Numbered from the stretch's first letter, positions 1 through 9,076 are shown. The stretch is 48,107 nucleotides of DNA from Chlamydiota bacterium (GCA_013285585.1 JABDHH010000006.1:1-48107), one strand, 5' to 3'. Program-made: numbers and translations. The notes: a model not told the origin generated them from the sequence alone.

Positions 1-90
1 CCAAATGCGCGGAAGACAATAGAGTTGATATCCCAAGCTATTGGAAATATCGATGGTGATAGGATCGGGAATTTTTATTTTTTCTTCCAT
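1..90 (-). CDS. 5' end of a leftward gene of unknown function (partial)
   Basis: The reverse strand opens with ATG at 90 and stays open to the window edge, giving about 30 residues beginning MEEKIKIPDPITID. The reading is supported mainly by a well-placed promoter just upstream (see the entry at 111-139); no clear Shine-Dalgarno is seen. The visible part is too short to assign a family. It could be any cytoplasmic protein; no signal peptide is apparent. Confidence 0.45.
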   Translation of the reverse strand, partial: MEEKIKIPDPITIDISNSLGYQLYCLPRIW

Positions 91-110
91 AAAAACCAAG
101 TAGTGACTTA

Positions 111-139
111 ATTATAGCAAGCTATTTCTAAATCTTCAA
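111..139 (-). promoter_or_regulatory. Sigma-70-like promoter for the leftward gene at the left edge
   Basis: On the reverse strand TTGAAG (139-134) and a perfect TATAAT (116-111) are separated by 17 bp. The start codon at 90 lies 20 bp beyond the -10 box, so the leader would be short. Confidence 0.5.
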
Positions 140-735
140 CTAAAATCGGCACAAATAATTTCTCGTTTGGTATAAAAAAATTAGGGTCAAATTTCCGATG
201 CAGTTCGAACTGCTTCTTCCAAAGAAGTTGCTGCATCATGGACTTCCCAAACTGGAAAATCTTCCCTCTATTCCGAGCGCTATCCCGACTGAATTACGAG
301 ACCCGCCTGAAGATTTTTTTTGCGCTCGCTGCACTCAATTGCCGGATCGCTATCTATCAAGTCTTTTGGGGGAAATCAAATCGGGAACGACATTCAAAAT
401 TTCCGTAAACAGAGAAAGTGACAGCAAATTTGATTCTTAAACGTCTCTTTTAGTAAAATGGAGAAGTGCAAATAGCTCTCGAAAAAATTGAGACGCCAAA
501 ATCCCCCCTAATCGGGTGTTTATAAATTGAGGGTTTTGCTGTTTTTTGGGATCATTTCGACCGCTTTTCGACTTCAAAATTTGAGAGCAATATCGACAAG
601 TACCTATGCCTCTCAAAATTTCGAATCGAAAATCGGCATACTTGAAACCGAACATCGACAGAACCTCATTTTGTAAACACTCTCTAAAGCCGCTAAGAAA
701 TAATTTCTTCGCAGGCTACGATCAGTATTATATGG
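140..735. other. Non-coding stretch, no convincing gene
   Basis: Short open frames exist on both strands (an 80-codon frame at 198-440, a 72-codon one at 437-655), but their composition is not gene-like, they lack ribosome binding sites, and the second half is occupied by a palindromic repeat (548-650) that is shared with 41091-41262. I read the stretch as intergenic debris plus repeats. Confidence 0.5.
548..650. repeat. Dispersed palindromic repeat core, copy 1
   Basis: The arms CGCTTTTCGACTTCAAA and TTCGAATCGAAAATCGG face each other around a short centre. The same arms, in the opposite orientation and with a different centre, are found at 41091-41262 near a lipoprotein gene. Conserved arms with a variable centre argue for a mobile or structure-conserved element rather than chance. 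No gene lies inside. Confidence 0.6.
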
Positions 736-741
736 GATAAA

Positions 742-906
742 CTCGACTTTGTACAATTTTTGGCGCGTAGATTCAGAGGAGGCGCTCTGCAAATTTATTA
801 TTTCTTTGCTCATGAATAGCGCCTTCGGCTATGCATTTCGCAAAGAAATAATAAATTTGCCAGCGGCTCTCTCGGAGATGCCGCCAAAAAATTGTACAAA
901 GTCGAG
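742..906. mobile_element. 165-bp palindromic mini-element (MITE-like) with 5-bp target duplication, upstream of adk
   Basis: Both ends read inward CTCGACTTTGTACAATTTTT, and the inverted homology continues through GGCG and an AT-rich block (GCAAATTTATTATTTCTTTG) to a centre near 824. The pentamer ATAAA occurs immediately outside both ends (737-741 and 907-911), as expected of a target-site duplication. The tips match those of the element at 37153-37312. It codes for nothing and ends 14 bp before the adk start, so it forms part of the adk leader. Confidence 0.75.
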
Positions 907-920
907 ATAAAGATAAACAC

Positions 921-1661
921 ATGAGATTTTTGCTTGGATGGGTTTGTATGCTTGGTATGATGATAGCAGGCGAAACATTCGCCTCGAGTCGTTCTGTCGT
1001 TGAAAAGCCTATTGTCGTAATCTTAATGGGACCGCCCGGAGCGGGCAAAGGCACCCATGCCAAACCTCTGGGAGAGCAGCTTGGAATCCCCCACATCTCC
1101 ACCGGCGACCTGTTCAGAGAAAATATCCAAAATCAAACATCGCTCGGCCAAACAGCAAAATCATACATAAATGCGGGAAGGCTAGTTCCCGACGCCGTTG
1201 TCCTCGATATGCTGTTTGCCAGGATTGATCAGCCGGATTGTAACCAAGGTTATATTCTGGATGGATTCCCCCGGACAGTGGCTCAAGCCGAAGCCCTAGA
1301 TCCAAGGCTCAAAAATTCCCGCGTGATCGCTGTCAATTTGAACGTTCCCGATCCCTTGCTAGTCGAACGAATAACGGGACGGCTCGCCTGTAAAGAGTGC
1401 GGCAAGCTCTATCATAAAAAATACAGCGCTCCAGCCTCGCAAGGGCAATGCGACCTCTGCCAAGGAACTCTCTTTCAACGGGACGACGACAAAGAAGAAA
1501 TTTTAAAGAAAAGACTCGAAGTCTACCGGGCGCAAACGGAGCCTCTTATCGAGTACTATGGGAAGAAAGATGTATTGAGAGAAATCAACGCAGCAGACTC
1601 CCCTGACAGCGTCTTCCACCTCGTTCTTGACCAGATAGCCGAGCCGGTTGCTAGGGGGTAG
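921..1661 (+). CDS. adk: Adenylate kinase with an N-terminal signal-peptide-like extension
   Basis: This 246-residue protein interconverts ATP+AMP and 2 ADP. The P-loop GPPGAGKGT is at residues 37-45, the AMP-site strand STGDLFRE follows near 60, DGFPRT is at 114-119, and the LID carries four cysteines (157, 160, 177, 180) expected to bind zinc. The odd part is residues 1-22: one Arg, then a hydrophobic run and a TFA-SS end that looks like a signal-peptidase site, whereas adenylate kinases normally begin about five residues before the P-loop. No in-frame ATG, GTG or TTG offers the conventional start except the Met directly at the P-loop, so the extension appears real. It could be exported to the periplasm or membrane-anchored. 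The last 11 bp overlap the convergent ankyrin gene. Confidence 0.9.
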   Translation: MRFLLGWVCMLGMMIAGETFASSRSVVEKPIVVILMGPPGAGKGTHAKPLGEQLGIPHISTGDLFRENIQNQTSLGQTAKSYINAGRLVPDAVVLDMLFARIDQPDCNQGYILDGFPRTVAQAEALDPRLKNSRVIAVNLNVPDPLLVERITGRLACKECGKLYHKKYSAPASQGQCDLCQGTLFQRDDDKEEILKKRLEVYRAQTEPLIEYYGKKDVLREINAADSPDSVFHLVLDQIAEPVARG

Positions 1662-3582
1662 CTTTCTTGTTTAGGACTTGCCAGTTCTGGATTGTTTCAT
1701 GCGCATTTTCTACCTTTCTGAACATCGCATGACATATTGGGTCGGTGCTAGTTGGACATCTTTTATCTGGATGATACTCTAAAGCCAAAGTTGTAAAAGC
1801 CTTTTTAGCCGATATCTGTGTACCATCGGGTTTTACAGATCCATATCCGCCAAGCCTAAGGACGATATCGGCATCGGCTTTCGCTTTGGCATTTGCCGCT
1901 AAATTGATTGGTTTACACTCTGCTTTATTTTTAGGAGCAGCTGGACAAGGCGTTTGACAATCCGGATCGTTCGGATCCACAGAGCAGGCTTGGGCACATT
2001 TTGCATAATGCGCCTCGAGTTGTTTGCATCTGTCTTGCCAAACAGGATTTAAATCTTCTTGCATCAGACATTGATCTGTGCCGAACTGACAAACCAAATG
2101 TTTCTTGAGTCCGCTCGTTTGCAGGAATTCCCATCCCGAAAAGAGGAAGTTCGCGCTGTGGATCAATGCATTTCGGAGGGGGCGGTAGGTTTCCACTCCG
2201 CTGTTTTTCCAGCATGTTCGTAAATTATCGATCAAAGTCCTCCCGAGTTGCACCGTGTGAAATCCTTGGAAGACCGATTTAGTTGCCTCACTTTGGGTCA
2301 AATAACCAAAGAAGGCAGAGGGAAAAGCAAGGTTAGCCGCAACGCGTTGCCAGGCACCGCTCCTTGGCTTCAATAATTCGCCAAAGATAGGAAGAGCTCT
2401 GAAAACCTGGGATGTGATTGGATAGCCGAAGTAACGGAAAAGGGCGGCTGAGGCAAAGAAACTGAAAGTCAAAAGAGCCGAAGTGTTTAGTTTTAACGGA
2501 TCGCGTTGGATCGCTCTCACTTGTGACAATACACTGAGAATAGATACAGGCATCGTCCGCATGGTCTTAGCCTGAAGATCTCCTCCTTTTTCGACAAGGA
2601 GCCTTGCGGCAGCTAAATGATCGGCTGTCATCGCAAAATGGAGCGGCGTCCTTCCTGCTTCATCGGCAACATTTGGATCCAGTTTTTTCGTATCGAGGAG
2701 AAGCTTCATGACAGATTCCGAACCGCCAATGGCGGCAAGATGGAGAAGATTCATACCGGATGCCGCCTTCCCGTCGAGCTTCGCCCCTTTTGCGAGAAGC
2801 CATTTCACGACATCTTCTTTCCCGCTCAAGGCTGCATAGTGGAGAGCCGTCATGCCGATGAGGTCCGAGCCCCGGATATCAGAATCTTTGGGCAGCTTTT
2901 CTAGCGCTCTGATATCGCCCATGAATGCCGCCGCGTGCAGGGGGGACAAATTCGGGATAGGAGGATGAAGCAGTTGCCTCATTTGCTGTTGCATAACTTG
3001 AATTTCGGCCGGATCGATCCCAATATCGAGAAGGTGATCCGGAATCGTTGTCCCTAAAGACGCCCCTAAGACGAGCGCGACAACGGATCGGTCCTGTGAT
3101 AGGACCGCATGGTCGAAAGCCGTCAATCCTTGGTGGTCTTTGGAAAGCGGATTGACCCGCGCGGCATCAAGCAAATATTTCACAACATCTTGGCTTCCGC
3201 AACGGATGGCATAATGAAGCGGCAATTCGCCATTCGACATTTTTTTGCTATGCAAGCCGCTAATTTTCAATATCTTATCAAGAGTCCTTACATCATTTTC
3301 TCGAATAGCATTGAGAAATTCGGAAGGAGCAATCTTTGCATAAGCAGCCTGAACCCTTCCGGCCAGCCCTTGAAGCTCAGCATCTAGGTTCTTATTTGCC
3401 GCTCGGAGGGAGGCTGATTTTACCATAAGATTATGGCAGGCAAAGGCATAGGTCAGGAATCCCCCTTGCAGGCAAGATCCGGCTTCCTGTACAGCCAAAG
3501 CAGCTGAAATCTTACGCGCTTCCTCGGAAATCATAGAAAATTTTTTAACAACCGAATCTAATCCAAAAACTCTATTAGCCAT
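1651..3582 (-). CDS. Ankyrin-repeat protein with C-terminal J-like domain; candidate effector
   Basis: 643 residues. After a coiled N-terminus, ankyrin repeats run from about residue 115 to 345 (repeat cores such as GELPLHYAIRCG, GMTALHYAALSG, GRTPLHFAMTAD). A hydrophobic stretch follows near 370-390 that could be membrane-spanning. Next comes a cysteine-rich segment around 530-570, and finally a J-like domain in which the HPD tripeptide is at 604-606 (ALEYHPDK) within a KKAFTTLALEYHPDK-type helix. Ankyrin repeats mediate protein binding and J domains recruit Hsp70; the combination in an intracellular bacterium suggests a protein that steers host or own Hsp70. Function is inferred. It is transcribed alone, converging on adk with an 11-bp overlap. 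Confidence 0.8.
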   Translation of the reverse strand: MANRVFGLDSVVKKFSMISEEARKISAALAVQEAGSCLQGGFLTYAFACHNLMVKSASLRAANKNLDAELQGLAGRVQAAYAKIAPSEFLNAIRENDVRTLDKILKISGLHSKKMSNGELPLHYAIRCGSQDVVKYLLDAARVNPLSKDHQGLTAFDHAVLSQDRSVVALVLGASLGTTIPDHLLDIGIDPAEIQVMQQQMRQLLHPPIPNLSPLHAAAFMGDIRALEKLPKDSDIRGSDLIGMTALHYAALSGKEDVVKWLLAKGAKLDGKAASGMNLLHLAAIGGSESVMKLLLDTKKLDPNVADEAGRTPLHFAMTADHLAAARLLVEKGGDLQAKTMRTMPVSILSVLSQVRAIQRDPLKLNTSALLTFSFFASAALFRYFGYPITSQVFRALPIFGELLKPRSGAWQRVAANLAFPSAFFGYLTQSEATKSVFQGFHTVQLGRTLIDNLRTCWKNSGVETYRPLRNALIHSANFLFSGWEFLQTSGLKKHLVCQFGTDQCLMQEDLNPVWQDRCKQLEAHYAKCAQACSVDPNDPDCQTPCPAAPKNKAECKPINLAANAKAKADADIVLRLGGYGSVKPDGTQISAKKAFTTLALEYHPDKRCPTSTDPICHAMFRKVENAHETIQNWQVLNKKATP

Positions 3583-3666
3583 AGTGAATATATTATATCA
3601 AACCCTCTAATTTATTTTAACTTAAAAAATAAAAATCAATAATATTTTAAGTCAATAAGAGTCTGT

Positions 3667-5364
3667 CTAAGAGTTCGGGGATTCGACAAGTTCGGCGGCT
3701 TTGGCTAAAGCTGCATCGATGTGGGGGAAAATACGTTGTTTTCCAATGAGTCCTACAAATCCGAAGGCCTCTAAGTCTTTTTGGGTCTGCGTATGAATGC
3801 CCGAAAGGAGAAGGATCGTATTTCTTCTCCGGCAGTTTTCAAAAAATTCTTTCAGAGCGTGCATCCCAGAGGCATCGACCATTGGAACGTGACGCATCCG
3901 AAGAATGAATACCTTGGGCGGAGCCATGAAATGGCTCATCACGTCTTTGAGCAAATCGGCAGCTCCGAAGAAGAACGGCCCTTGGATCTCATAGACCTCC
4001 ACTCCCTCCGGAATGGTTCTTTTCGAAATGGCATTGAGGTCGCTGCGTTCGAGAAACTCGCCTCCCCGTTCTCGGAATCCCTGAGTCAGAGAAACGGTCC
4101 GGGAATAGACGCTCATCCGCTTCATGAAGACAAATGAGGCAAGAACCATGCCGAAAGTGATCGCTACGGTGATATCGACGAATACGGTCAAAAGGAATGC
4201 CGCCGCCAAAATGGCCACGTCGCCGACCGGAGATTTGAGCAGGCGAAAGAAATGGCCGATTTCGCTCATATTCCAGGCAACCATCATCAGGACTGCGGCA
4301 AGGGCGGCCAAAGGGATCTGACTGACGATGGGAGCGAAACATAAAATAATGACGAAAAGAGTCGCTGCATGCACCATCCCGGCGACAGGAGTTTCGGCTC
4401 CGGTTTTGATGTTCGCCGCCGTGCGTGCGATCGCTCCGGTAGCGGGCAGTCCTCCGAACAGCACGGAGGCGAAATTCGCAATCCCTTGTCCGACTAGCTC
4501 GCAATTCGACTTATGGCGTCCGCCGATCATTCCATCGGCGATCACGCAGCAGAGAAGCGATTCGATCGCGCCTAAAAAGGCAATGGAAAATCCGTTCATG
4601 AAGGTCTCTGCGAGTTTTCCTTCAGGAATGGAAATAGAGGGAAAATGCGGGACAGGCAGATTGTGCGGGATCTGGCCGAATTTCGATTGGATGGTTGGGA
4701 CGGGGAGATCGAACGCCCAGCAAATAACGGTGGAGAGGACAATCGCGGCGATAGCCCACGGAATTTTAGGAATATGGATCCGAATCAAAATGATAGCGGC
4801 GAGCGTCGCGCCGGCGACAGCCAAGGGAAGAGGGTCGAAGGTTGGGAATGCATAAAAATAAGAAACCCACTTCTCTATAAAATCAACGGGCGGGGTTCCC
4901 ATTCGAAGGCCGAAAAAATCTTTGATCTGGGTTGAAAAAATAAGCACGGCCAGGCCAGTGGTGAATCCCATGATCAGCGGATGAGGGACGTATTTAATCC
5001 ACGTCCCAAGGCGGAATACGCCCAAAAGGACAAGGATGACCGCGGCGACTAGGGTAGAAGCCGCGAGCCCCTCGTAGCCTGAGCGCTGAATGATTCCATA
5101 GATGAGAACGACAAACGCTCCTGTGGGCCCTCCGATCTGGACTCGGCTTCCGCCTAAGGCGGAAACTAGGAAACCTGCGACGATCGCAGTAACAAGCCCT
5201 CGGTCTGGAGTCGTTCCAGACGCGATCGCAAATGCCATAGCGAGCGGCAAAGAAATAATTCCCACTGTGATGCCGGCCAATACATCTTTTCTGAATATCT
5301 TGAAATTGTATCCATGGCGAAGAGAAAGAATTGATTTAGGAATGAACTCATGAAAAAGTTTCAT
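3667..5364 (-). CDS. SulP family anion transporter with STAS domain
   Basis: 565 residues. The N-terminal hallmark region (RKDVLAGITVGIISLPLAMA) and some ten to twelve hydrophobic segments up to about residue 430 are typical of SulP/SLC26 permeases, and a STAS domain with the VDASGMHAL switch region occupies about 450-560. Family substrates include sulfate, bicarbonate and dicarboxylates; the sequence does not settle which. The gene starts 11 bp after the aconitase stop, so the two are very likely co-transcribed, which favours a carboxylate or bicarbonate substrate. Inner membrane. Confidence 0.9.
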   Translation of the reverse strand: MKLFHEFIPKSILSLRHGYNFKIFRKDVLAGITVGIISLPLAMAFAIASGTTPDRGLVTAIVAGFLVSALGGSRVQIGGPTGAFVVLIYGIIQRSGYEGLAASTLVAAVILVLLGVFRLGTWIKYVPHPLIMGFTTGLAVLIFSTQIKDFFGLRMGTPPVDFIEKWVSYFYAFPTFDPLPLAVAGATLAAIILIRIHIPKIPWAIAAIVLSTVICWAFDLPVPTIQSKFGQIPHNLPVPHFPSISIPEGKLAETFMNGFSIAFLGAIESLLCCVIADGMIGGRHKSNCELVGQGIANFASVLFGGLPATGAIARTAANIKTGAETPVAGMVHAATLFVIILCFAPIVSQIPLAALAAVLMMVAWNMSEIGHFFRLLKSPVGDVAILAAAFLLTVFVDITVAITFGMVLASFVFMKRMSVYSRTVSLTQGFRERGGEFLERSDLNAISKRTIPEGVEVYEIQGPFFFGAADLLKDVMSHFMAPPKVFILRMRHVPMVDASGMHALKEFFENCRRRNTILLLSGIHTQTQKDLEAFGFVGLIGKQRIFPHIDAALAKAAELVESPNS

Positions 5365-5375
5365 GATCCTATCTA

Positions 5376-7331
5376 TTATTGAAGCCCGTGCTTCACCATG
5401 TAGTTGATCAAGCCTCCGTCAAGAAGGACGGCCCGTTCGTGCTGACTCAGGGGGCACTTTAGATGGATTTCCTTATTTTTCGTTTGGTTGAAGACGATGA
5501 AATCGCCCCCTTTCTTGACCGATTCGTGGATTCCTTTGAGGATCATGATATCTTCTTTATCGATCCCGTTCCAATCCCGCTCATTGGCAAAAATAAGAGG
5601 CAAGATGCCGAAATTGATCAAGTTGCTCCGGTGTATCCGAGCGTAGCTTTTCGCAAGGACAGCTTTGATCCCTAAGAAGCTGGGAGCGAGGGCAGCGTGT
5701 TCGCGGCTCGACCCTTGCCCATAGTTAGACCCAGCGACGATGAATGAGCCGGTCTTTTGGGTGTGCATGGCCCTCTTGTAAAACGTTTCGTCCACTCCAG
5801 AAAACGTAAATTTGCTGATTTCAGGAATGTTGCTGCGGAATGGCAGGACTTTCGATCCCGCTGGAGAAATCTCATCCGTAGAAATATTGTTCTCGAGTTT
5901 CAAGAGAACAGGGCCTTGGAGCTTGTCCGACAGCAGGTCGAATTTTGGCAAAGGCTGGATGTTGGGTCCACGGATGATCTTGACGTCTTTGCCGTCTTTT
6001 GGCGGCGGATAGACCATTTGGGTGTTAATAATGATCTTCTGCGGCTCTTTATATCGCGGATAGGCGATCTTATATTTTTTCTGGAGGTCGCGCGGATCGG
6101 TGATCACTCCCGTGATAGCCGCTGCAATCGCGGTTTCAGGACTGCACAGATAAACTTTATCTTCTTTCGTTCCGGAGCGTCCGGGAAAATTGCGAGGTAC
6201 GGTACGAAGGGAGATTTTATCGGTCGCAGGAGCTTGGCCCATGCCGATGCATCCGTTGCAGCCCGCTTGATGGATCCGCGCGCCTGCTTGAATGAGGTGG
6301 TTGAGATAGCCCATTTCCGTCAGATTTTCTAAAATTTGGCGCGAGGAGGGATTGATGTCGAGAGAAACTCGCTGGTGGATCTTCCGTTTTTTCATAATCA
6401 GGGCCGGGACAGCGAAATCGCGCATACCCGGATTTGCGGAAGATCCGATCATCACTTGAAACACTTCTTTTCCTGCGACATCGCGAACAGGCACGACGTT
6501 TCCAGGGCTGCTTGGGCAAGCGATGAGAGGCACGAGCTTAGAAAGGTCGATTTCATCGTGGAGATCATACGCCGCGCCTTTGTCAGCGACCAGTTCCTTC
6601 CAATCCCTCGGTCTTTTCTGTTGATGCAGGAATGCTTTGGTCTGGCGATCCGATGGAAAAACGGAGGCGGTGGCTCCAAGTTCGGCGCCCATGTTCGCGA
6701 TGACATGCCTGTCCATCGCAGTCAGGTCTTTCAGCCCTGGGCCATAATATTCGAGGATCTTGCCGACTCCCCCATCGACATTATGGCGGCGGAGCATTTC
6801 GAGGATCACGTCTTTCGCACTGACCCAAGCTGGTAGTTTGCCTGTCAGCTTCACTCCCATGATCTTCGGCATTTTGACATAGAACGGCTGGCCGACAGCG
6901 GCAAGAGCGACTTCCAACCCTCCGGAACCAATGGCTAGCATGCCCATCGACCCCGCGGCGCAAGTATGGCTGTCTGATCCGAGTAAAAATTTCCCCGGTT
7001 TTCCGAAGCGCTCCATGTGAACGGGATGGCTGACGCCGTTGCCGGGCGGGCTGAACCAGATTCCATATTTCGCAGCGGAAGTTTGTAAAAAGATGTGATC
7101 GTCGGCATTTTTGAAATCATTTTGGACGAGGTTGTGGTCGACATATTGAGCCGAGACATCCGTCTTTACCTGTTTAACGCCCATTGCGTCCAGTTCAAGC
7201 ATGACCATGGTGCCCGTCGCATCTTGAGTGAGAGTCTGGTCTACCTTAAGTCCAAGCTCTTCTCCGGGATGGATCTTTCCGGTCAAGAGGTGGCTTTCGA
7301 TCAATTTTTGAGCGACATTTTTTGGTGCCAT
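5376..7331 (-). CDS. Aconitate hydratase, 650-residue bacterial type
   Basis: Isomerises citrate to isocitrate in the TCA cycle. At 651 residues it matches the shorter bacterial aconitase type, with GSDSHTCAAG (118-127), the [4Fe-4S] cysteines in GCNGCIGMG (C358, C361), the LRTVPRNFPGRSGT block and the C-terminal swivel domain (GSNYGQGSSREHAAL). The position that usually supplies the first cluster cysteine (GSCTN in most homologues) reads GSSAN at 296-300, so cluster ligation may differ or use another cysteine such as C124. It lies between a dicarboxylate carrier and a SulP transporter on the same strand. Chlamydia trachomatis lacks this step, so its presence points to an environmental relative. 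Confidence 0.93.
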   Translation of the reverse strand: MAPKNVAQKLIESHLLTGKIHPGEELGLKVDQTLTQDATGTMVMLELDAMGVKQVKTDVSAQYVDHNLVQNDFKNADDHIFLQTSAAKYGIWFSPPGNGVSHPVHMERFGKPGKFLLGSDSHTCAAGSMGMLAIGSGGLEVALAAVGQPFYVKMPKIMGVKLTGKLPAWVSAKDVILEMLRRHNVDGGVGKILEYYGPGLKDLTAMDRHVIANMGAELGATASVFPSDRQTKAFLHQQKRPRDWKELVADKGAAYDLHDEIDLSKLVPLIACPSSPGNVVPVRDVAGKEVFQVMIGSSANPGMRDFAVPALIMKKRKIHQRVSLDINPSSRQILENLTEMGYLNHLIQAGARIHQAGCNGCIGMGQAPATDKISLRTVPRNFPGRSGTKEDKVYLCSPETAIAAAITGVITDPRDLQKKYKIAYPRYKEPQKIIINTQMVYPPPKDGKDVKIIRGPNIQPLPKFDLLSDKLQGPVLLKLENNISTDEISPAGSKVLPFRSNIPEISKFTFSGVDETFYKRAMHTQKTGSFIVAGSNYGQGSSREHAALAPSFLGIKAVLAKSYARIHRSNLINFGILPLIFANERDWNGIDKEDIMILKGIHESVKKGGDFIVFNQTKNKEIHLKCPLSQHERAVLLDGGLINYMVKHGLQ

Positions 7332-7421
7332 GAAGCGCTTCCTTGCAATGTTTCTAAAATCCGCATCATAGAGCCAAGGCGAATTTGTGTGAAATGTTTC
7401 GCCTGAGTTTTGTTCGGGGCG

Positions 7422-8819
7422 CTACCAAAGGCCTAAGATCTTCCACCAAATGCCGCCGGCAACCATCCAAATGCCGATGTTGGCGAATCCGACGATAGCG
7501 CCCACCTTCCACCATTGGCCGATTGGCACATATCCTGCGCCAAAAAGAATCGGCGCGGGGCCGGAGCCGTAATGGGTCAGTCCGCCGAAAAGGCTGCTGA
7601 AGAACCCGAGAACCAGGGCTGCAAGTTCAGGCGGCGTTCCAAGCGCGATCGCGACAATGAGGAAAGGGGCGTACATTGCGGTGATATGCCCGACATTGCT
7701 GGCAAAGAGATAGTGCGAATAGAAATAGATCAGAGCGATGAAGAAAAATCCGGCGAGCCATTCAAATCCGGCCACATGAACTACGATCCACTCGCTGAAC
7801 CAAGTGCTGAATCCGAATTTGTTCAAAAATGAAGGGAGCGTCACAAGCGTCGCAAACCAGATGAATGTGTCCCACGCGCTCTGCTCTTCCAAAATGTCCT
7901 TCCATCGAAGGACGCCCGTTAACAGGAGGATGGAGAGGCCGACCATGGCCGCAACGGTTGCCTTCAATCCGATGAAATTTCCGGCAATCCAAAGAATGAT
8001 CAAAAGAATGAATGTGCCGAGCATGATCCATTCTTCCCGTTTCATCGGTCCCATACGGGCGAGCCTCTCGCATGCCATGTCGTGAGCGCGAGGAGTTTTT
8101 CGGATCGTCGGAGAAACGAGCCGATAGATCAAATAGGGAATCACACACAAGCTGATGAGCCCGGGAACGATCGAGGCAGACGCCCACCCGATCCAGGTGA
8201 GTTCGATTCCATGGCTTTTTGCGAATTCTGCGATCAGAGGATTACCCGCCATAGAGGTAAGAAACATGGCGCTGGTGATCGACATGCCCTGGAAAGCGGC
8301 CAGCGTCAGGAATGCTCCCATTTTCGGATCGTGGGAATTGCCGGTGAAAATATCAGCCAAGGATTTGAGCAGCGGATAAATGACTCCGCCGCCCCGAGCG
8401 GTCAAGCTGGGAATCATCGGAGCAATCACGAGATCGGTTGCGACAAGGCCATAGCCGAGGCCCAAGCTGTTCTTTCCGATCAAGCTCATGATACGGAATG
8501 CGATTCTGTTGCCGAGTCCGGATGAAATGAATCCCCGGGAAATAAAAAACGCGAAGACGACGAGCCAAACCACCTCATTGCTAAAACCACTGAACGCGTC
8601 AGAGAAAGTCAGCGTTTTGGTTAAAACGGAAATCGTCAGAGAGAGCAGAGCGATCACCCCCATCGGGAATGGCTTGAGGATAATCCCTACGATAGTGGCG
8701 GCGAAAATGGCAAAAAGATGCCAAGCTTCAGGCTTCAAGCTTTGCGGCGCTGGCATGAACCAAAGAATCAGGCCGATCGCGATCGAAATAGCAAAAGGGA
8801 TAGCGGTTTTTTTGTTCAT
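7422..8819 (-). CDS. DASS family dicarboxylate/2-oxoglutarate:malate carrier (SodiT1-like)
   Basis: 465 residues with about twelve membrane segments. N-terminal MNKKTAIPFAISIAIGLILW and the conserved blocks TDLVIAPMIPSLTARGGG and ASNVGHITAMYAPF belong to the divalent anion:sodium symporter family; the plastid and chlamydial members exchange 2-oxoglutarate, malate and other dicarboxylates. The aconitase gene follows 90 bp downstream, so this block imports and processes TCA intermediates, a sensible arrangement for an intracellular organism. Exact substrate is inference. Confidence 0.9.
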   Translation of the reverse strand: MNKKTAIPFAISIAIGLILWFMPAPQSLKPEAWHLFAIFAATIVGIILKPFPMGVIALLSLTISVLTKTLTFSDAFSGFSNEVVWLVVFAFFISRGFISSGLGNRIAFRIMSLIGKNSLGLGYGLVATDLVIAPMIPSLTARGGGVIYPLLKSLADIFTGNSHDPKMGAFLTLAAFQGMSITSAMFLTSMAGNPLIAEFAKSHGIELTWIGWASASIVPGLISLCVIPYLIYRLVSPTIRKTPRAHDMACERLARMGPMKREEWIMLGTFILLIILWIAGNFIGLKATVAAMVGLSILLLTGVLRWKDILEEQSAWDTFIWFATLVTLPSFLNKFGFSTWFSEWIVVHVAGFEWLAGFFFIALIYFYSHYLFASNVGHITAMYAPFLIVAIALGTPPELAALVLGFFSSLFGGLTHYGSGPAPILFGAGYVPIGQWWKVGAIVGFANIGIWMVAGGIWWKILGLW

Positions 8820-8865
8820 CGCTAATCAAATGTAAAAGAAACCAGATTTTTTTAGTAGGACTTCT

Positions 8866-9036
8866 GAATGCATTCAGCAGTTCCCGCTCAAAATAGAAAA
8901 CCAGACGTTGGCGCGTACTCGAGCATAGGTACATAAAACCCGAATTCCTTGTGCGAAAATTTTTTGAGTTATTTGAGGCAATTGCCTCATTTGTCTATGC
9001 AAAAAAGCTTCAGCGGGAGCTGATGGAACGCATTGG
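8866..9036. repeat. Imperfect inverted repeat in the DASS upstream region
   Basis: AATGCATTCAGCAGTTCCCGCT (in part, 8868-8887) is mirrored by AGCGGGAGCTGATGGAACGCATT at about 9012-9034 with several mismatches, and the centre holds the perfect palindrome TGAGGCAATTGCCTCA at 8973-8988. It resembles the other palindromic mini-elements but is more decayed, and no target duplication is visible. Confidence 0.4.
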
Positions 9037-9076
9037 TTAAGAATTTGTGGGAAAATTTTTATCACAAAAAATTCAA

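Noticed and set aside
198-440. 80-codon open frame in the left spacer
   Set aside because: No ribosome binding site, odd composition and no recognisable motif; best taken as chance.
8973-8988. TGAGGCAATTGCCTCA as an operator for the DASS gene
   Set aside because: Perfect 16-bp symmetry, but it lies at the centre of a decayed palindromic repeat, so a regulatory reading is not needed.
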